Assembly: GCF_030646165.1 (NCBI RefSeq) | Contig: NZ_JAUTDO010000005.1 | Span: 124,001-188,000 of the forward strand | Reading direction: 5' to 3' | DNA from: Conexibacter sp. CPCC 206217 | GTDB lineage: Bacteria > Actinomycetota > Thermoleophilia > Solirubrobacterales > Solirubrobacteraceae | Length of the DNA: 64,000 nucleotides | Part shown: positions 8,564-16,606 of the stretch, piece after piece | How the letters are laid out: the number at the start of each line of letters is the position of its first letter | Numbering within the stretch: the stretch's first letter is position 1 | Position numbers and translations under genes: made by a program | The notes under the pieces: model-generated | Told to the model about the DNA's origin: nothing | The model's input: the letters and a program-made list of their open reading frames with translations, nothing else | Database searches by the model: none

Positions 8564-9637
8564 GTGTCTCTCCCCACCGGCGCCGTCCGGCGCCTGTCCC
8601 TGCTGTCCGCGATGCTGCTCGCAGCGGTGCTGCTGGCGGCGTGCGGCTCCTCGTCCGACGACGGCGGGGGCTCCTCGTCGGCGAGCACCGCGGCCGCGTC
8701 GACGACCGCCGACTCCGGCTCAGGCGGCGATTCCGATTCCGCCGAGCCCGTCACGATCACCGTCGGCGTGCCGCGCAACTTCGGCTACCTCAGCACGCTG
8801 TGGGCGCGCGACGTGCAGCCGCCCGGCGTGAAGGTCGAATACAAGTACTTCCCGGTCTTCACCGACATGCTGACCGCGCTCAACGGCGGCAAGATCGACC
8901 TGACCGAGATCGGCGACGTCGGCGCCGTGCAGTCCTACGTCAACGGCGGCAAGGTCAAGGCCGTCGCGGTGACGCAGCCCAACGACCTCAACTGCGGCCT
9001 GATCGTCCCCAGAGACAGCACCGTCAGAACGTTCGCGGACCTGAAGGGCAAGAAGCTCGCGTTCCTGCGCTCGACCAACTCCTACATCTCCTTCCTGCAC
9101 CAGATCAAGCAGGCGGGGCTGAAGGAGAGCGACTTCCAGATCGTCGAGATCTCCGGGCCGGCCGCCAACAAGGCGTTCCAGACCGGACAGGTCGACGCGT
9201 ACTACACGATCGACCCGAACCTGGCCGACATCGTCCAGCAGACCGGCGGCCGCGAGATCGCGACCTGCCGCGACATGAGAACCGAGAACCTCTACCCGTA
9301 CGTCGCCACGACCGACGCGATCGAGAGCAAGCCGCAGGCGATCAGAGCGGTGATCCAGGCGGTCGCCGACAACATCGCCTGGATCCAGGCGCACCCGGAC
9401 GAGCAGGCGAGACTGGTCGCGCCGAAGGTCGGCTTCAGCGAGGAGGCGATCAGAGCGACCTACGGGGAGGGCGCGAGAGGGCTGCAGACGGTCGACGACG
9501 CCTTCTACGCGCATGAGCAGCCGGTGATCGACGAGTTGGTCGAGGCGAGAATCGTGTCGCAGCCGGTCAGAGCCGACGAGGTCTTCCTGTCGGAGTTCAA
9601 CGACGCCACGACGCCTTCGGCGGACGCGGCGAGATGA
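8564..9637 (+). CDS. ABC transporter substrate-binding lipoprotein, SsuA/TauA type
   Basis: 357 residues from GTG at 8564 (AAAGGA upstream). N-terminal signal with lipobox LLAAC, lipid-modified Cys27, then a Ser/Gly/Asp-rich linker and an NMT1/SsuA-like bilobal domain. It is the obvious binding component for the 4699/5469 permease and ATPase. About 10 of 17 Arg codons are AGA by hand count. Its TGA overlaps the ATG of the following monooxygenase, so the operon continues. Confidence 0.85.
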   Translation: MSLPTGAVRRLSLLSAMLLAAVLLAACGSSSDDGGGSSSASTAAASTTADSGSGGDSDSAEPVTITVGVPRNFGYLSTLWARDVQPPGVKVEYKYFPVFTDMLTALNGGKIDLTEIGDVGAVQSYVNGGKVKAVAVTQPNDLNCGLIVPRDSTVRTFADLKGKKLAFLRSTNSYISFLHQIKQAGLKESDFQIVEISGPAANKAFQTGQVDAYYTIDPNLADIVQQTGGREIATCRDMRTENLYPYVATTDAIESKPQAIRAVIQAVADNIAWIQAHPDEQARLVAPKVGFSEEAIRATYGEGARGLQTVDDAFYAHEQPVIDELVEARIVSQPVRADEVFLSEFNDATTPSADAAR

Positions 9638-10896
9638 GCGGCGCGACCGCAGGCGCGCAGGTCGACCTGTCGGTCCCCGACGACGTGCGCACGATCGCCT
9701 CCGACGAGGAGGCGGTCGCCGCGGCGTCGGCGTACGCCGACGCGATCCGGCCGGATGCCGTGGAGCGCGACCGCTCGCGGCGACTGCCCGGGGAGGAGCT
9801 GCGCGAGCTGGCCCGCACCGGTCTGCTCGGTGCGCGCGTGCCGGTCGCCTACGGCGGCGCCGGCGTCAGCAACGCGACGGTCGCGGAGGTCTTCCGGCTG
9901 ATCTCCGCGGCGGATCCGGCGATCGGCCAGATCCCGCAGAACCATTTCGCGTTCGTCGAGCTGCTGGTGCGCTCCGGCAGCGAAGCGCAGCGCGAGTTCT
10001 TCATGCCCGAGTTCCTGCGCGGCGCGCGGCTCGGCAACGCGCTGTCGGAGCGCGGCGGCCGCACGTCGCGCGACTGGGTCACGCGCCTGGCGCGCCAGCC
10101 CGACGGCAGCCTGCGGCTCGACGGCCGCAAGTACTACTCGACCGGTGCGCTGACGGCGCAGTGGATCCCGGTCTTCGCGCTCGACGACGCCGACGAGGTC
10201 GCGGTCGCCTACGTCCCGCGCGAGGCGCCGGGCGTGACGGTCGACCAGGACTGGGACGTCTTCGGCCAGCGCGCGACGTTCAGCGGCACGACGACGCTGG
10301 AGGGCGTCGTGGTGCCGGACGAGCACGTCGTGTCGCGGGCGCTGTCGCATGGGGAGCGCGGCGACGGCGGGGAACGCGCGCAACCGGACACGTTCGCCGC
10401 GTTCGGCCAGCTGATGCACGTCGCGGTCGACGCGGGGATCGCGCGCGGCGCGCTCGACGACGGCGCGGCCTTCCTGCGCGAGCGCGCGCGGCCGTGGTGG
10501 GAGGCCGACGTCGAGCGCGCGGCGGACGATCCGCACCTGCTGCGGCTGGCCGGCGAGCTGGACGCGCAGGTGCGCGCGTGCGAGGCGCTGCTGGCGAGCG
10601 CCGCCCGCGCGCTCGACGCCGCCGACGCGGCACCCGGCGACCTCGACGCGATCACCGCCGCGCGCCTGGAGGTCGCCGCCGCGAAGGCGTTCGCGGGCGA
10701 CACCGCGCTGCACGTCGCCTCGCAGATCTTCGACGTCTCCGGCAGCAGCGCCGCCGACGCCCGCCACGGCCTCGACCGCCACTGGCGCAACGCCCGCACC
10801 CACACCCTCCACGACCCCGCCCGCTCCAAGCACGTCCACCTGGGACGGCATCTGGTCGACGGCGTCGCGCCGCCGGTCGGGCATACGTTGGTCTGA
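9634..10896 (+). CDS. DszC/SfnB-like flavin monooxygenase
   Basis: 420 residues, ATGA overlap with the lipoprotein gene; last gene of the sulfur operon. Acyl-CoA dehydrogenase fold whose C-terminus (LDRHWRNARTHTLHDPARSK) is diagnostic of the DszC/SfnB branch. In the 4S pathway DszC oxidises an aromatic thioether to sulfoxide and sulfone, supplying DszA and DszB. With the upstream SfnG/DszA-like and DszB-like proteins the operon has all three enzyme types. Paralogue of the divergent gene at 3413-4630. The exact sulfur substrate cannot be read from sequence. Confidence 0.78.
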   Translation: MSGATAGAQVDLSVPDDVRTIASDEEAVAAASAYADAIRPDAVERDRSRRLPGEELRELARTGLLGARVPVAYGGAGVSNATVAEVFRLISAADPAIGQIPQNHFAFVELLVRSGSEAQREFFMPEFLRGARLGNALSERGGRTSRDWVTRLARQPDGSLRLDGRKYYSTGALTAQWIPVFALDDADEVAVAYVPREAPGVTVDQDWDVFGQRATFSGTTTLEGVVVPDEHVVSRALSHGERGDGGERAQPDTFAAFGQLMHVAVDAGIARGALDDGAAFLRERARPWWEADVERAADDPHLLRLAGELDAQVRACEALLASAARALDAADAAPGDLDAITAARLEVAAAKAFAGDTALHVASQIFDVSGSSAADARHGLDRHWRNARTHTLHDPARSKHVHLGRHLVDGVAPPVGHTLV

Positions 10897-10947
10897 CGCG
10901 GCGCCGTCGCTGCGCCGTCGATCGCGTGGCGACCGGCGTGCGTCGCG

Positions 10948-11532
10948 TCAGGCCGCCCCGATCGCGCGCTGGCAGACGGTGCGCAGGGCGTCGATCGATC
11001 TGGCCGTGTCGCGTCGGGTGCCGGCGAGGGGGGAGAGCGGTCCGGCGAGCACCTCGTTGCCGGCGCCGACGAGCGCGGCGGCGGCGATCGCGGTGTCCTG
11101 CGGCGGCGCGGAGCCCTGGCGGATCGCGGCTCTCAGCAGGCGCTCGACGTGTCTGGTGTAGGTGCGGCGGTAGTCGAGCCGGATCTGCTCGACCGCCGGA
11201 TCGACCGGCTCGGCGATCAGCGACCACGCGAGCACGGGATTCGCGAGCGCGCGGCGGGCGAAGTTGGCCAGCACCGCGTCGAGCTTGTCGACCGCCGCCT
11301 CGACCGATCTGGCCGCCCGCGTCGCCGACGCGATCTCACGCTCGCAGACGTCGCGGAAGACCTCCACGAACAGCTCCGCCTTGGAGGGGAAATGGCGGTA
11401 GAGCGTCCCGCTCGCGACCCCGGCCCGCTCCGCGATCGCGACGACCGAGGCACCCCCGTAGCCGCGTTCCTCGACGACGGAGCGGGCCGCGTCGAGGAGG
11501 CGCTGGCGGGTGGGAGCGACGAAGACGCTCAT
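10948..11532 (-). CDS. TetR-family transcriptional regulator
   Basis: 194 residues. N-terminal TetR helix-turn-helix (VVAIAERAGVASGTLYRHFPSKAELF, residues about 27-52) and a C-terminal ligand domain. ATG at 11532 overlaps the TGA of the enoyl-CoA hydratase gene upstream of it, making it the last gene of a three-gene fatty-acid-type operon. The palindromic operators upstream of that operon (14154-14201) are its probable binding sites, giving autoregulation. The ligand is probably an acyl-CoA, by analogy with FadR/FasR/PsrA-like TetR proteins (inference). Confidence 0.85.
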   Translation of the reverse strand: MSVFVAPTRQRLLDAARSVVEERGYGGASVVAIAERAGVASGTLYRHFPSKAELFVEVFRDVCEREIASATRAARSVEAAVDKLDAVLANFARRALANPVLAWSLIAEPVDPAVEQIRLDYRRTYTRHVERLLRAAIRQGSAPPQDTAIAAAALVGAGNEVLAGPLSPLAGTRRDTARSIDALRTVCQRAIGAA

Positions 11533-12440
11533 CCCTTGAACGTCGACGCCTCCGCGTCGCCGAACGGTTCGTCGCGCTCGGCCACCGCCGTGCGGAAACC
11601 GGCCTCGGCGGCACGCTGCTGAAAGGCGTAGCCCTCGGGGGTGTGGCGGGCGATGCCGTCGAAGAGCGTGCCGATCAGCTGCGTCGCGGGCAGACCCTGG
11701 GAGGCGGTCTGCTGGTTGATCAGCAGCTTCATCATCGCGAGCTGGTTACGCGGCATCCGCGCGATCCGCTCGACCAGCGCCTCCGTGCGCGCGTTCAGAT
11801 CGGCGGCCGGCGGCGCCTCGATCGCCAGCCCCCACTCGAGCGCCTCGCTGCCCGACAGGCAGTCGCCGGTGAACAGCAGCCGCTTCGCCCGCTGCGCCCC
11901 GATCCGCTGCGCCCACAGCGCCGTCGTCGGCGAGCCCCACACGCGCGCCGGCGGGTAGCCGATCTTCGCGTCGGCGGCGATCACGAGCAGGTCGGAGCAG
12001 AGCGCGAGGTCGGTGCCGCCCGCGACGCAGAAGCCGTGGACCTTGCAGACGACCGGCGTCGTGGTGTTGAAGAGCGACATGAACGCGCGCACGTTGCGGC
12101 TCATCATCGCGTGGTCGACCATCGGATCCCACGCGCGCGACGGATCGTGGTTGCGCGCGATCGTGGCGGGCTCGGTCGGTGAGCCGGGTGTTGAGAACTG
12201 GCTGTTCTCAACACCCACCCCCACCTCCCCCTCGGCCGCCTCGACCAGGTCGTACCCGCCGCAGAACCCCTTCCCGTTCCCAGCCAGCACGATCACATGC
12301 ACCGCCGGATCGAGATCCGCCTGCTCGACGGTCGCCTGCAGCTCGTGCAGCAGCAGCGGGGTGAGGCCGTTCCCGCGCGCCGGCCGGTCGAGCGTGATGC
12401 GCCCGACGCGGTCGGCGACCGCGTACGTGAGCGTCTTCAC
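11529..12440 (-). CDS. Enoyl-CoA hydratase/isomerase (crotonase) family protein
   Basis: 303 residues; GTG at 12440 overlaps the TGA of the acyl-CoA dehydrogenase (GTGA). Crotonase fold with the oxyanion-hole segments NGKGFCGGYDL and HGFCVAGGTDLAL. The catalytic Glu positions of classical enoyl-CoA hydratases fall in the stretch KIGYPPARVWGSPT, where no clear Glu pair is visible, so isomerase, hydrolase or another crotonase activity is possible. An insert of about 35 residues follows the first motif. Acts with the coupled acyl-CoA dehydrogenase in beta-oxidation-like breakdown of an acyl-CoA. Confidence 0.8.
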   Translation of the reverse strand: MKTLTYAVADRVGRITLDRPARGNGLTPLLLHELQATVEQADLDPAVHVIVLAGNGKGFCGGYDLVEAAEGEVGVGVENSQFSTPGSPTEPATIARNHDPSRAWDPMVDHAMMSRNVRAFMSLFNTTTPVVCKVHGFCVAGGTDLALCSDLLVIAADAKIGYPPARVWGSPTTALWAQRIGAQRAKRLLFTGDCLSGSEALEWGLAIEAPPAADLNARTEALVERIARMPRNQLAMMKLLINQQTASQGLPATQLIGTLFDGIARHTPEGYAFQQRAAEAGFRTAVAERDEPFGDAEASTFKG

Positions 12441-14083
12441 GCCGGCAGCGCCCGATCCACGATCGCGCGCGCGTCCACGCCAAGGGGCAGCGTTCCGTAC
12501 GCGCGGCCGCCACCGCCGCCGAGGCGGGCGGCGCAGAAGGCGTCGGCGACGGCGGGCGGAGCGAAGCGCAGCAGCAGGCTCGCCTGCAGCGCGACGGCGA
12601 GGTCCTCGACGATTCGCCGCGCGAGGTACTGGCCCTCGGCGGCGCGCACCGCCAGGTCGCGCGTGTCGGAGCGGTCGAACAGGGCCTGCGCCTGCTCGGT
12701 CGCCAGTCGCAGGTGCGCGTCGAAGCGCGCGTCGGCGCCGCTCGCCAGCGCGCACTCGGCGAGGAACGCCGGCAGGCCCTCGGGCTCCTTGCCGAGCGCG
12801 CGCAGCACGTCGAGCGCGGCGACGTTGCCGGAGCCCTCCCAGATCGACATCAGCGGCGCGTCACGATACAGCAGCGGCAGGCCGGAGTCCTCGACGAAGC
12901 CGTTGCCGCCGAGGCACTCGAGCGCTTCGTTGGCGTGCGGCGAGGAGCGCTTGCAGACGTAGTACTTCATCGTCGCGGTCGCGAAGCGGCGGAAGGCGGC
13001 GTCGTCCTCGTCGTAGGCGCGCGCGATCCGCAGCGTGACGGCGGTCGCCGCCTCCGACTCGAGCGCGAGGTCGGCGAGCACGTTCGTCATCGCCGGCTGG
13101 TCGACCAGCAGCGCGCCGAACGCGCTGCGGTGGCGGGCGTGGTGGATCGCCTCGACGGTGCCGCGTCGGATCGAGGAGGTCGAGCCGATCATGCAGTCCA
13201 GCCGCGTGTGGTTGACCATCCGGATGATCGCCTTCACGCCGCCGCCCTCGGTCCCCACGAGACGGCCGCGGATGCCGCGGAACTCGACCTCCGACGACGG
13301 CAGCGAGCGCGTGCCGAGCTTGTCCTTCAGGCGCTGGAACTCCATCCCCGGGCCGCGCTCGACGAGGAAGCAGGAGATCCCCGCGGGCGCCTGCGCGAGC
13401 ACGAGGAAGACGTCGCACGGCGGGTAGGAGCAGAACCACTTGTGGCCGTGCAGCTCGTACTCGTCGCCGCCGGCCGGGGTCGCGGTCGTGATGTTCGCGC
13501 GCACGTCGGAGCCGCCCTGGCGCTCGGTCATCGCCATGCCGGCGAGCGCGCCGCCGTCGTAGTCGGGCCGCGTCAGCCGCTCCTCCCACTGCGCCGCCAG
13601 CGCGGGCGCGCCGTCGCGCAGCGCGGGGACGACCGCGTAGGTCATCGAGATCGGGCACATCACGCCGCCGTTGGCGTTGGACCAGAGCCCGAACATCGCC
13701 GCGCGCAGCACGTGTGCGCCGGGCTGCGGCTCGCGCCACGGCAGGCCGGCGAGCCCGCGCTCGATCCCGCCGCGCAGCAGCGCGTGCCACGACGGATCCA
13801 GCTCGACCTGGTCGACGCGGTTGCCCCAGCGGTCGTGGGTGACGAGCCGCGGCTCGTTGCGCTCGGCGCGGACGCTGTGCTCGCGCGCCTCGACACTGCC
13901 CGCGGCGCCGCCGATCTCCCGCGCACGCTGCTCGGCCCAGCCAGCGCCCTCGCGCTTCAGCGCCTCCTGCAGCGCGAGGTCGGCGTCGAAGAAGTTGACC
14001 GGTTGCAAAGGCGGCGCCTGATTGCGGACCGTGCGAGCGGGATCGACCGTCTCTGCTGCTGTCGGCTCGGCGGTGGTGCTCAT
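12437..14083 (-). CDS. Acyl-CoA dehydrogenase, AidB-like subfamily
   Basis: 548 residues from ATG at 14083, preceded by GGGAGGGAG; an ATG six codons upstream lacks an RBS. Larger than ordinary acyl-CoA dehydrogenases (about 380) and resembling AidB: a long N-terminal region, the FAD/substrate segment AMTERQGGSDVR, GHKWFCSYP, and the C-terminal ECLGGNGFVEDSGLP with IWEGSGNV. First gene of the leftward operon with the crotonase and TetR regulator. AidB itself is a DNA-damage-induced flavoprotein; here the crotonase partner favours a metabolic dehydrogenase. Confidence 0.82.
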   Translation of the reverse strand: MSTTAEPTAAETVDPARTVRNQAPPLQPVNFFDADLALQEALKREGAGWAEQRAREIGGAAGSVEAREHSVRAERNEPRLVTHDRWGNRVDQVELDPSWHALLRGGIERGLAGLPWREPQPGAHVLRAAMFGLWSNANGGVMCPISMTYAVVPALRDGAPALAAQWEERLTRPDYDGGALAGMAMTERQGGSDVRANITTATPAGGDEYELHGHKWFCSYPPCDVFLVLAQAPAGISCFLVERGPGMEFQRLKDKLGTRSLPSSEVEFRGIRGRLVGTEGGGVKAIIRMVNHTRLDCMIGSTSSIRRGTVEAIHHARHRSAFGALLVDQPAMTNVLADLALESEAATAVTLRIARAYDEDDAAFRRFATATMKYYVCKRSSPHANEALECLGGNGFVEDSGLPLLYRDAPLMSIWEGSGNVAALDVLRALGKEPEGLPAFLAECALASGADARFDAHLRLATEQAQALFDRSDTRDLAVRAAEGQYLARRIVEDLAVALQASLLLRFAPPAVADAFCAARLGGGGGRAYGTLPLGVDARAIVDRALPA

Positions 14084-14153
14084 CCCGCGCTCCCTCCCCA
14101 CGTGTGCCCGAGCTCGAAGTCGGCAGCCGGCTCGGTCGCGGTCGGGCGTCCGC

Positions 14154-14201
14154 GTGAACCGGGATTCACAGCCTAGCGCGCCTGCGTGAATCCCGGTTCA
14201 C
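14154..14201. promoter_or_regulatory. Twin palindromic operators (TetR type)
   Basis: Two 16-bp arms, 14154-14169 and 14186-14201, are exact inverted copies of each other, and each is itself a GTGAA-N6-TTCAC dyad. Centre-to-centre spacing is 32 bp, about three helical turns. They lie 70-120 bp before the ATG of the acyl-CoA dehydrogenase operon that encodes a TetR regulator, and also upstream of the divergent PadR gene. Confidence 0.7.
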
Positions 14202-14222
14202 ATCGGTCCGAGCACGCGGTTT

Positions 14223-14277
14223 GGCGAGGACCGAAGGGTTACTGCTGTAGAGCGACAGCAATCCTTCGGTCCTCGCC
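14223..14277. repeat. 55-bp near-perfect inverted repeat between divergent genes
   Basis: Fifteen-base outer arms (14223-14237 and 14263-14277) are exact inverted copies; an inner six-base pair of arms (14243-14248 and 14255-14260) closes around a six-base loop. As RNA or DNA it would form a long interrupted hairpin. It is not placed as a terminator, because the flanking genes diverge. It could be a regulator site, a small palindromic repeat element, or a 5-prime leader structure. Confidence 0.6.
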
Positions 14278-14326
14278 CGGCGCGGCGCGGCTCGCGCGGG
14301 CGCGGCGTCGATCGTATGCTCGGCGG

Positions 14327-14887
14327 GTGCGCGTCAAGAGAGAGCTGTCGATCGGCGAGTGGGCGGTGCTGGCGCTGCTGTGCGAGCGGCCGCGTCACGG
14401 CTACGCGCTCGCGGCCGCGATGGCGCCGGACGGGGAGATCGGCCAGATCTGGTCGCTCGGGCAGCCGCTCACCTATCGCGCGCTGAGCGTGATGCAGTCG
14501 CTCGGCCTCGTCGAGGTCAACGCGACGACGCCCGGCGACCGCGCACCGAGACGGACCGAGCTGAGAGCGACCGTGAGAGCGAGACGGCTGGTCGCGAGAT
14601 GGCTGAGAGAGCCGGTCCTGCGCCCGCGCGACCTGCGCTCCGAGCTGCTGCTGAAGATCGCCTTCCTGCGCCGCCGCCGCAGACCGCTCGGGCCGCTGCT
14701 GGGGCAGCAGCGCGAGATTCTGCTCGCGCGCCTGGCCGACCTGGACGCGCAGCTCGCCGCCGACCCCGGCCCGCTCGCCGACGTGATCCGCTGGCGCCGG
14801 ATCAGCGCCGACGCCGGCCTGCGCTTCGTCGACGAGCTGCTCGCGCGCGAGCCGGCGTCCGCCGCGGCGACGCCCGTCGCGCGCTGA
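14327..14887 (+). CDS. PadR-like winged-helix transcriptional regulator
   Basis: 186 residues from GTG at 14327. TATGCT at 14315-14320 ends six bases before the GTG, so the message is probably leaderless, and no Shine-Dalgarno is present. The N-terminal winged helix (LSIGEWAVLALLCERPRHGYALA, then LTYRALSVMQSLGLVEV) is PadR-like, followed by an Arg-rich helical region. Divergent from the acyl-CoA dehydrogenase operon, with the palindromes at 14154-14277 between them. Target genes and ligand are unknown; PadR proteins often sense phenolics or drugs. Confidence 0.7.
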   Translation: MRVKRELSIGEWAVLALLCERPRHGYALAAAMAPDGEIGQIWSLGQPLTYRALSVMQSLGLVEVNATTPGDRAPRRTELRATVRARRLVARWLREPVLRPRDLRSELLLKIAFLRRRRRPLGPLLGQQREILLARLADLDAQLAADPGPLADVIRWRRISADAGLRFVDELLAREPASAAATPVAR

Positions 14888-14921
14888 TCGCCGCCGCACC
14901 GGACCCCTCGCAGCCCGCCTC

Positions 14922-14968
14922 TACTCACACCATGAGTACCTGTACACTTGCGCCTGCAAACGTTTGCA
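14922..14968 (+). promoter_or_regulatory. LacI-family operator and promoter of the aldehyde dehydrogenase gene
   Basis: TGCAAACGTTTGCA at 14955-14968 is a perfect 14-bp palindrome with the central CG typical of LacI/GalR operators. It sits just downstream of a TACACT -10 (14943-14948), where a bound repressor would block transcription. A second dyad, TACTCA-N5-TGAGTA (14922-14938), overlaps the -35 region. No LacI-type gene is in the window. Confidence 0.65.
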
Positions 14969-14989
14969 ACCCAGGAGAGGGAAGAGCGT

Positions 14990-16507
14990 ATGAGCAGCGT
15001 GGAGACGGTCACGACGGCGACCTCCGACCCGGGGGCGAAGGTCTGGGGCGCGTTCGTCGGCGGGGCGTTCGTGGAGTCCGGCGACAGCGACACGTTCGTC
15101 GTCACGGAGCCGGCGACAGGCGGCGAGCTGGCGCGCGTGGTGTCGGCTGACGCGGAGCTGGTCGACCTCGCGGTGAGAGACGCTCGCCGCGCCTACGAGG
15201 AGGACTGGCGCGACCGCTCGCCGCGTGAGCGCGGCGCGCTGCTGCGCAGAGTCGCGCAGAAGATCCGCGAGCACCTGCCGGAGCTGGCCGAGCTGGAGGC
15301 GCGCGAGGTCGGCAAGCCGCGCCGCGACGCGCTGCGCTTCGACCTCTCCTACAGCCACGCCGGCTACGACTACTACGCCGGCCTCGCCGACACGCTGCAC
15401 GGCCAGGTGATCGACCAGGGGCCGATCGAGGCGCGCGTGATCTTCGAGCCGTACGGCGTCGTGGCGGCGATCCTGCCGTTCAACTGGCCGCCGATCCACT
15501 TCACGAAGAAGTGCGCGCCGGCGCTCGCGGCCGGCAACACGGTCGTCGTCAAGCCGGGCGAGCAGGCGCCGCTGACGGTGCTGCGGCTGGTCGAGCTGGC
15601 CAACGAGGTGCTGCCGCCCGGCGTCCTCAACGCCGTTCCCGGCCTCGCCGCCGGCGCCGCGCTCGCCGGGCACCCGCGCGTGGAGCGGATCACCTTCACG
15701 GGCGCGACCGCGACCGGCCGCCGCGTGCTGGAGACCGCCGCCAGGAACCTCACGTTCGCGACGATGGAGCTGGGCGGCAAGAACGCCCTGATGGTGCTGC
15801 ACGACGCCGACCTCGAGATCGCGGTCGACGTCGCGATGGAGGGGATGTTCTACAACCAGGGCGAGGCGTGCACCTCGACCGCGCGGATCCTCGTGCACGA
15901 CTCGCTGCACGACGAGTTTCTGACCCGCTTCGCGGCCGCGACCGAGCAGCTCGTCGTCGGCGCGCCGCTCGACCCCGCCACCGACGTCGGCCCGATGGTC
16001 GACGCCAGACAGCACGAGCGAGTGCTGGAGTTCCTGCGGATCGGCCTGGAGGAGGGCGCGCGGCTCGTCACGCAGGCGGCGCTGCCCGCGGACGAGGAGC
16101 TGCGCGACGGTTACTGGGTCGCGCCGACCGTGCTCGCGGAGGTGACGCCGCAGATGACGCTCGCGAAGGAGGAGATCTTCGGTCCGATCGCCTGCGTGAT
16201 GCGCTTCCACGACGAGGACGACGCGATCGCGATCGTCAACGACACCGAGTACGGCCTCACGACCGCGATCTGCACGCGCGACGTGATGCGCGCGCAGCGG
16301 ATCGCCGACCGCCTCGAGGTCGGGATGGTGTTCGTCAACAACTACATGCGCCGCTCGTTCCTGGGCTCGCCGTTCGGCGGCGTCAAGGGCAGCGGCTTCG
16401 GCCGCGAGAACATGGCCGAGACGCTGCACGAGTTCGTCCGCGCGAAGAACGTCCGGATCCCCTCCGGCCGCGGCGAGATCCCGACCTGGCCGCCACGGGA
16501 TATGTGA
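14990..16507 (+). CDS. NAD(P)-dependent aldehyde dehydrogenase
   Basis: 505 residues; ATG at 14990 follows CAGGAGAGGG. Complete ALDH: LPFNWPP (conserved Asn), the cofactor segment VVKPGEQAP, FTGATATGR, MELGGKNALMV (general-base Glu), and NQGEACTSTAR (catalytic Cys), then EEIFGPI. Oxidises an aldehyde to the acid in the cytoplasm; the substrate is not predictable, although the long N-terminus and overall pattern fit succinate-semialdehyde/benzaldehyde-type enzymes. Monocistronic, with a LacI-type operator in front. Confidence 0.88.
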   Translation: MSSVETVTTATSDPGAKVWGAFVGGAFVESGDSDTFVVTEPATGGELARVVSADAELVDLAVRDARRAYEEDWRDRSPRERGALLRRVAQKIREHLPELAELEAREVGKPRRDALRFDLSYSHAGYDYYAGLADTLHGQVIDQGPIEARVIFEPYGVVAAILPFNWPPIHFTKKCAPALAAGNTVVVKPGEQAPLTVLRLVELANEVLPPGVLNAVPGLAAGAALAGHPRVERITFTGATATGRRVLETAARNLTFATMELGGKNALMVLHDADLEIAVDVAMEGMFYNQGEACTSTARILVHDSLHDEFLTRFAAATEQLVVGAPLDPATDVGPMVDARQHERVLEFLRIGLEEGARLVTQAALPADEELRDGYWVAPTVLAEVTPQMTLAKEEIFGPIACVMRFHDEDDAIAIVNDTEYGLTTAICTRDVMRAQRIADRLEVGMVFVNNYMRRSFLGSPFGGVKGSGFGRENMAETLHEFVRAKNVRIPSGRGEIPTWPPRDM

Positions 16508-16554
16508 TCAAACCTGGTCGGCTACTCATTCTGTTGGTAGTCTGGCTGACCTCC

Positions 16555-16582
16555 GGTGGCGCGTGCGTGCGCACGCGCCACC
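16555..16582. terminator. GC-rich hairpin, probable terminator of the aldehyde dehydrogenase gene
   Basis: Thirteen-base arms (16555-16567 and 16570-16582) are exact inverted copies with a two-base gap, 48 bp after the stop and 25 bp before the tupA start. There is no T-tract, as is common for actinobacterial terminators. Because it is so close to tupA, an operator role for the tungstate locus is also possible. Confidence 0.55.
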
Positions 16583-16606
16583 GCCCCACCGAGCAACGAG
16601 GTGAGC

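Noticed and set aside
10894..10950. Terminator between the convergent genes at 10896 and 10948
   Set aside because: Only seven-base TGACGCG/CGCGTCA arms far apart, and they overlap the two stop codons; too weak to call.
12437..14083. DNA-alkylation-response role for the AidB-like protein
   Set aside because: Operon partners are a crotonase and a TetR regulator, with no DNA-repair genes or Ada-type site nearby; a metabolic dehydrogenase is better supported.
16508..16606. Moco/Tuco riboswitch upstream of tupA
   Set aside because: The 99-bp interval contains only one perfect GC hairpin and is too short and too simple for that RNA.
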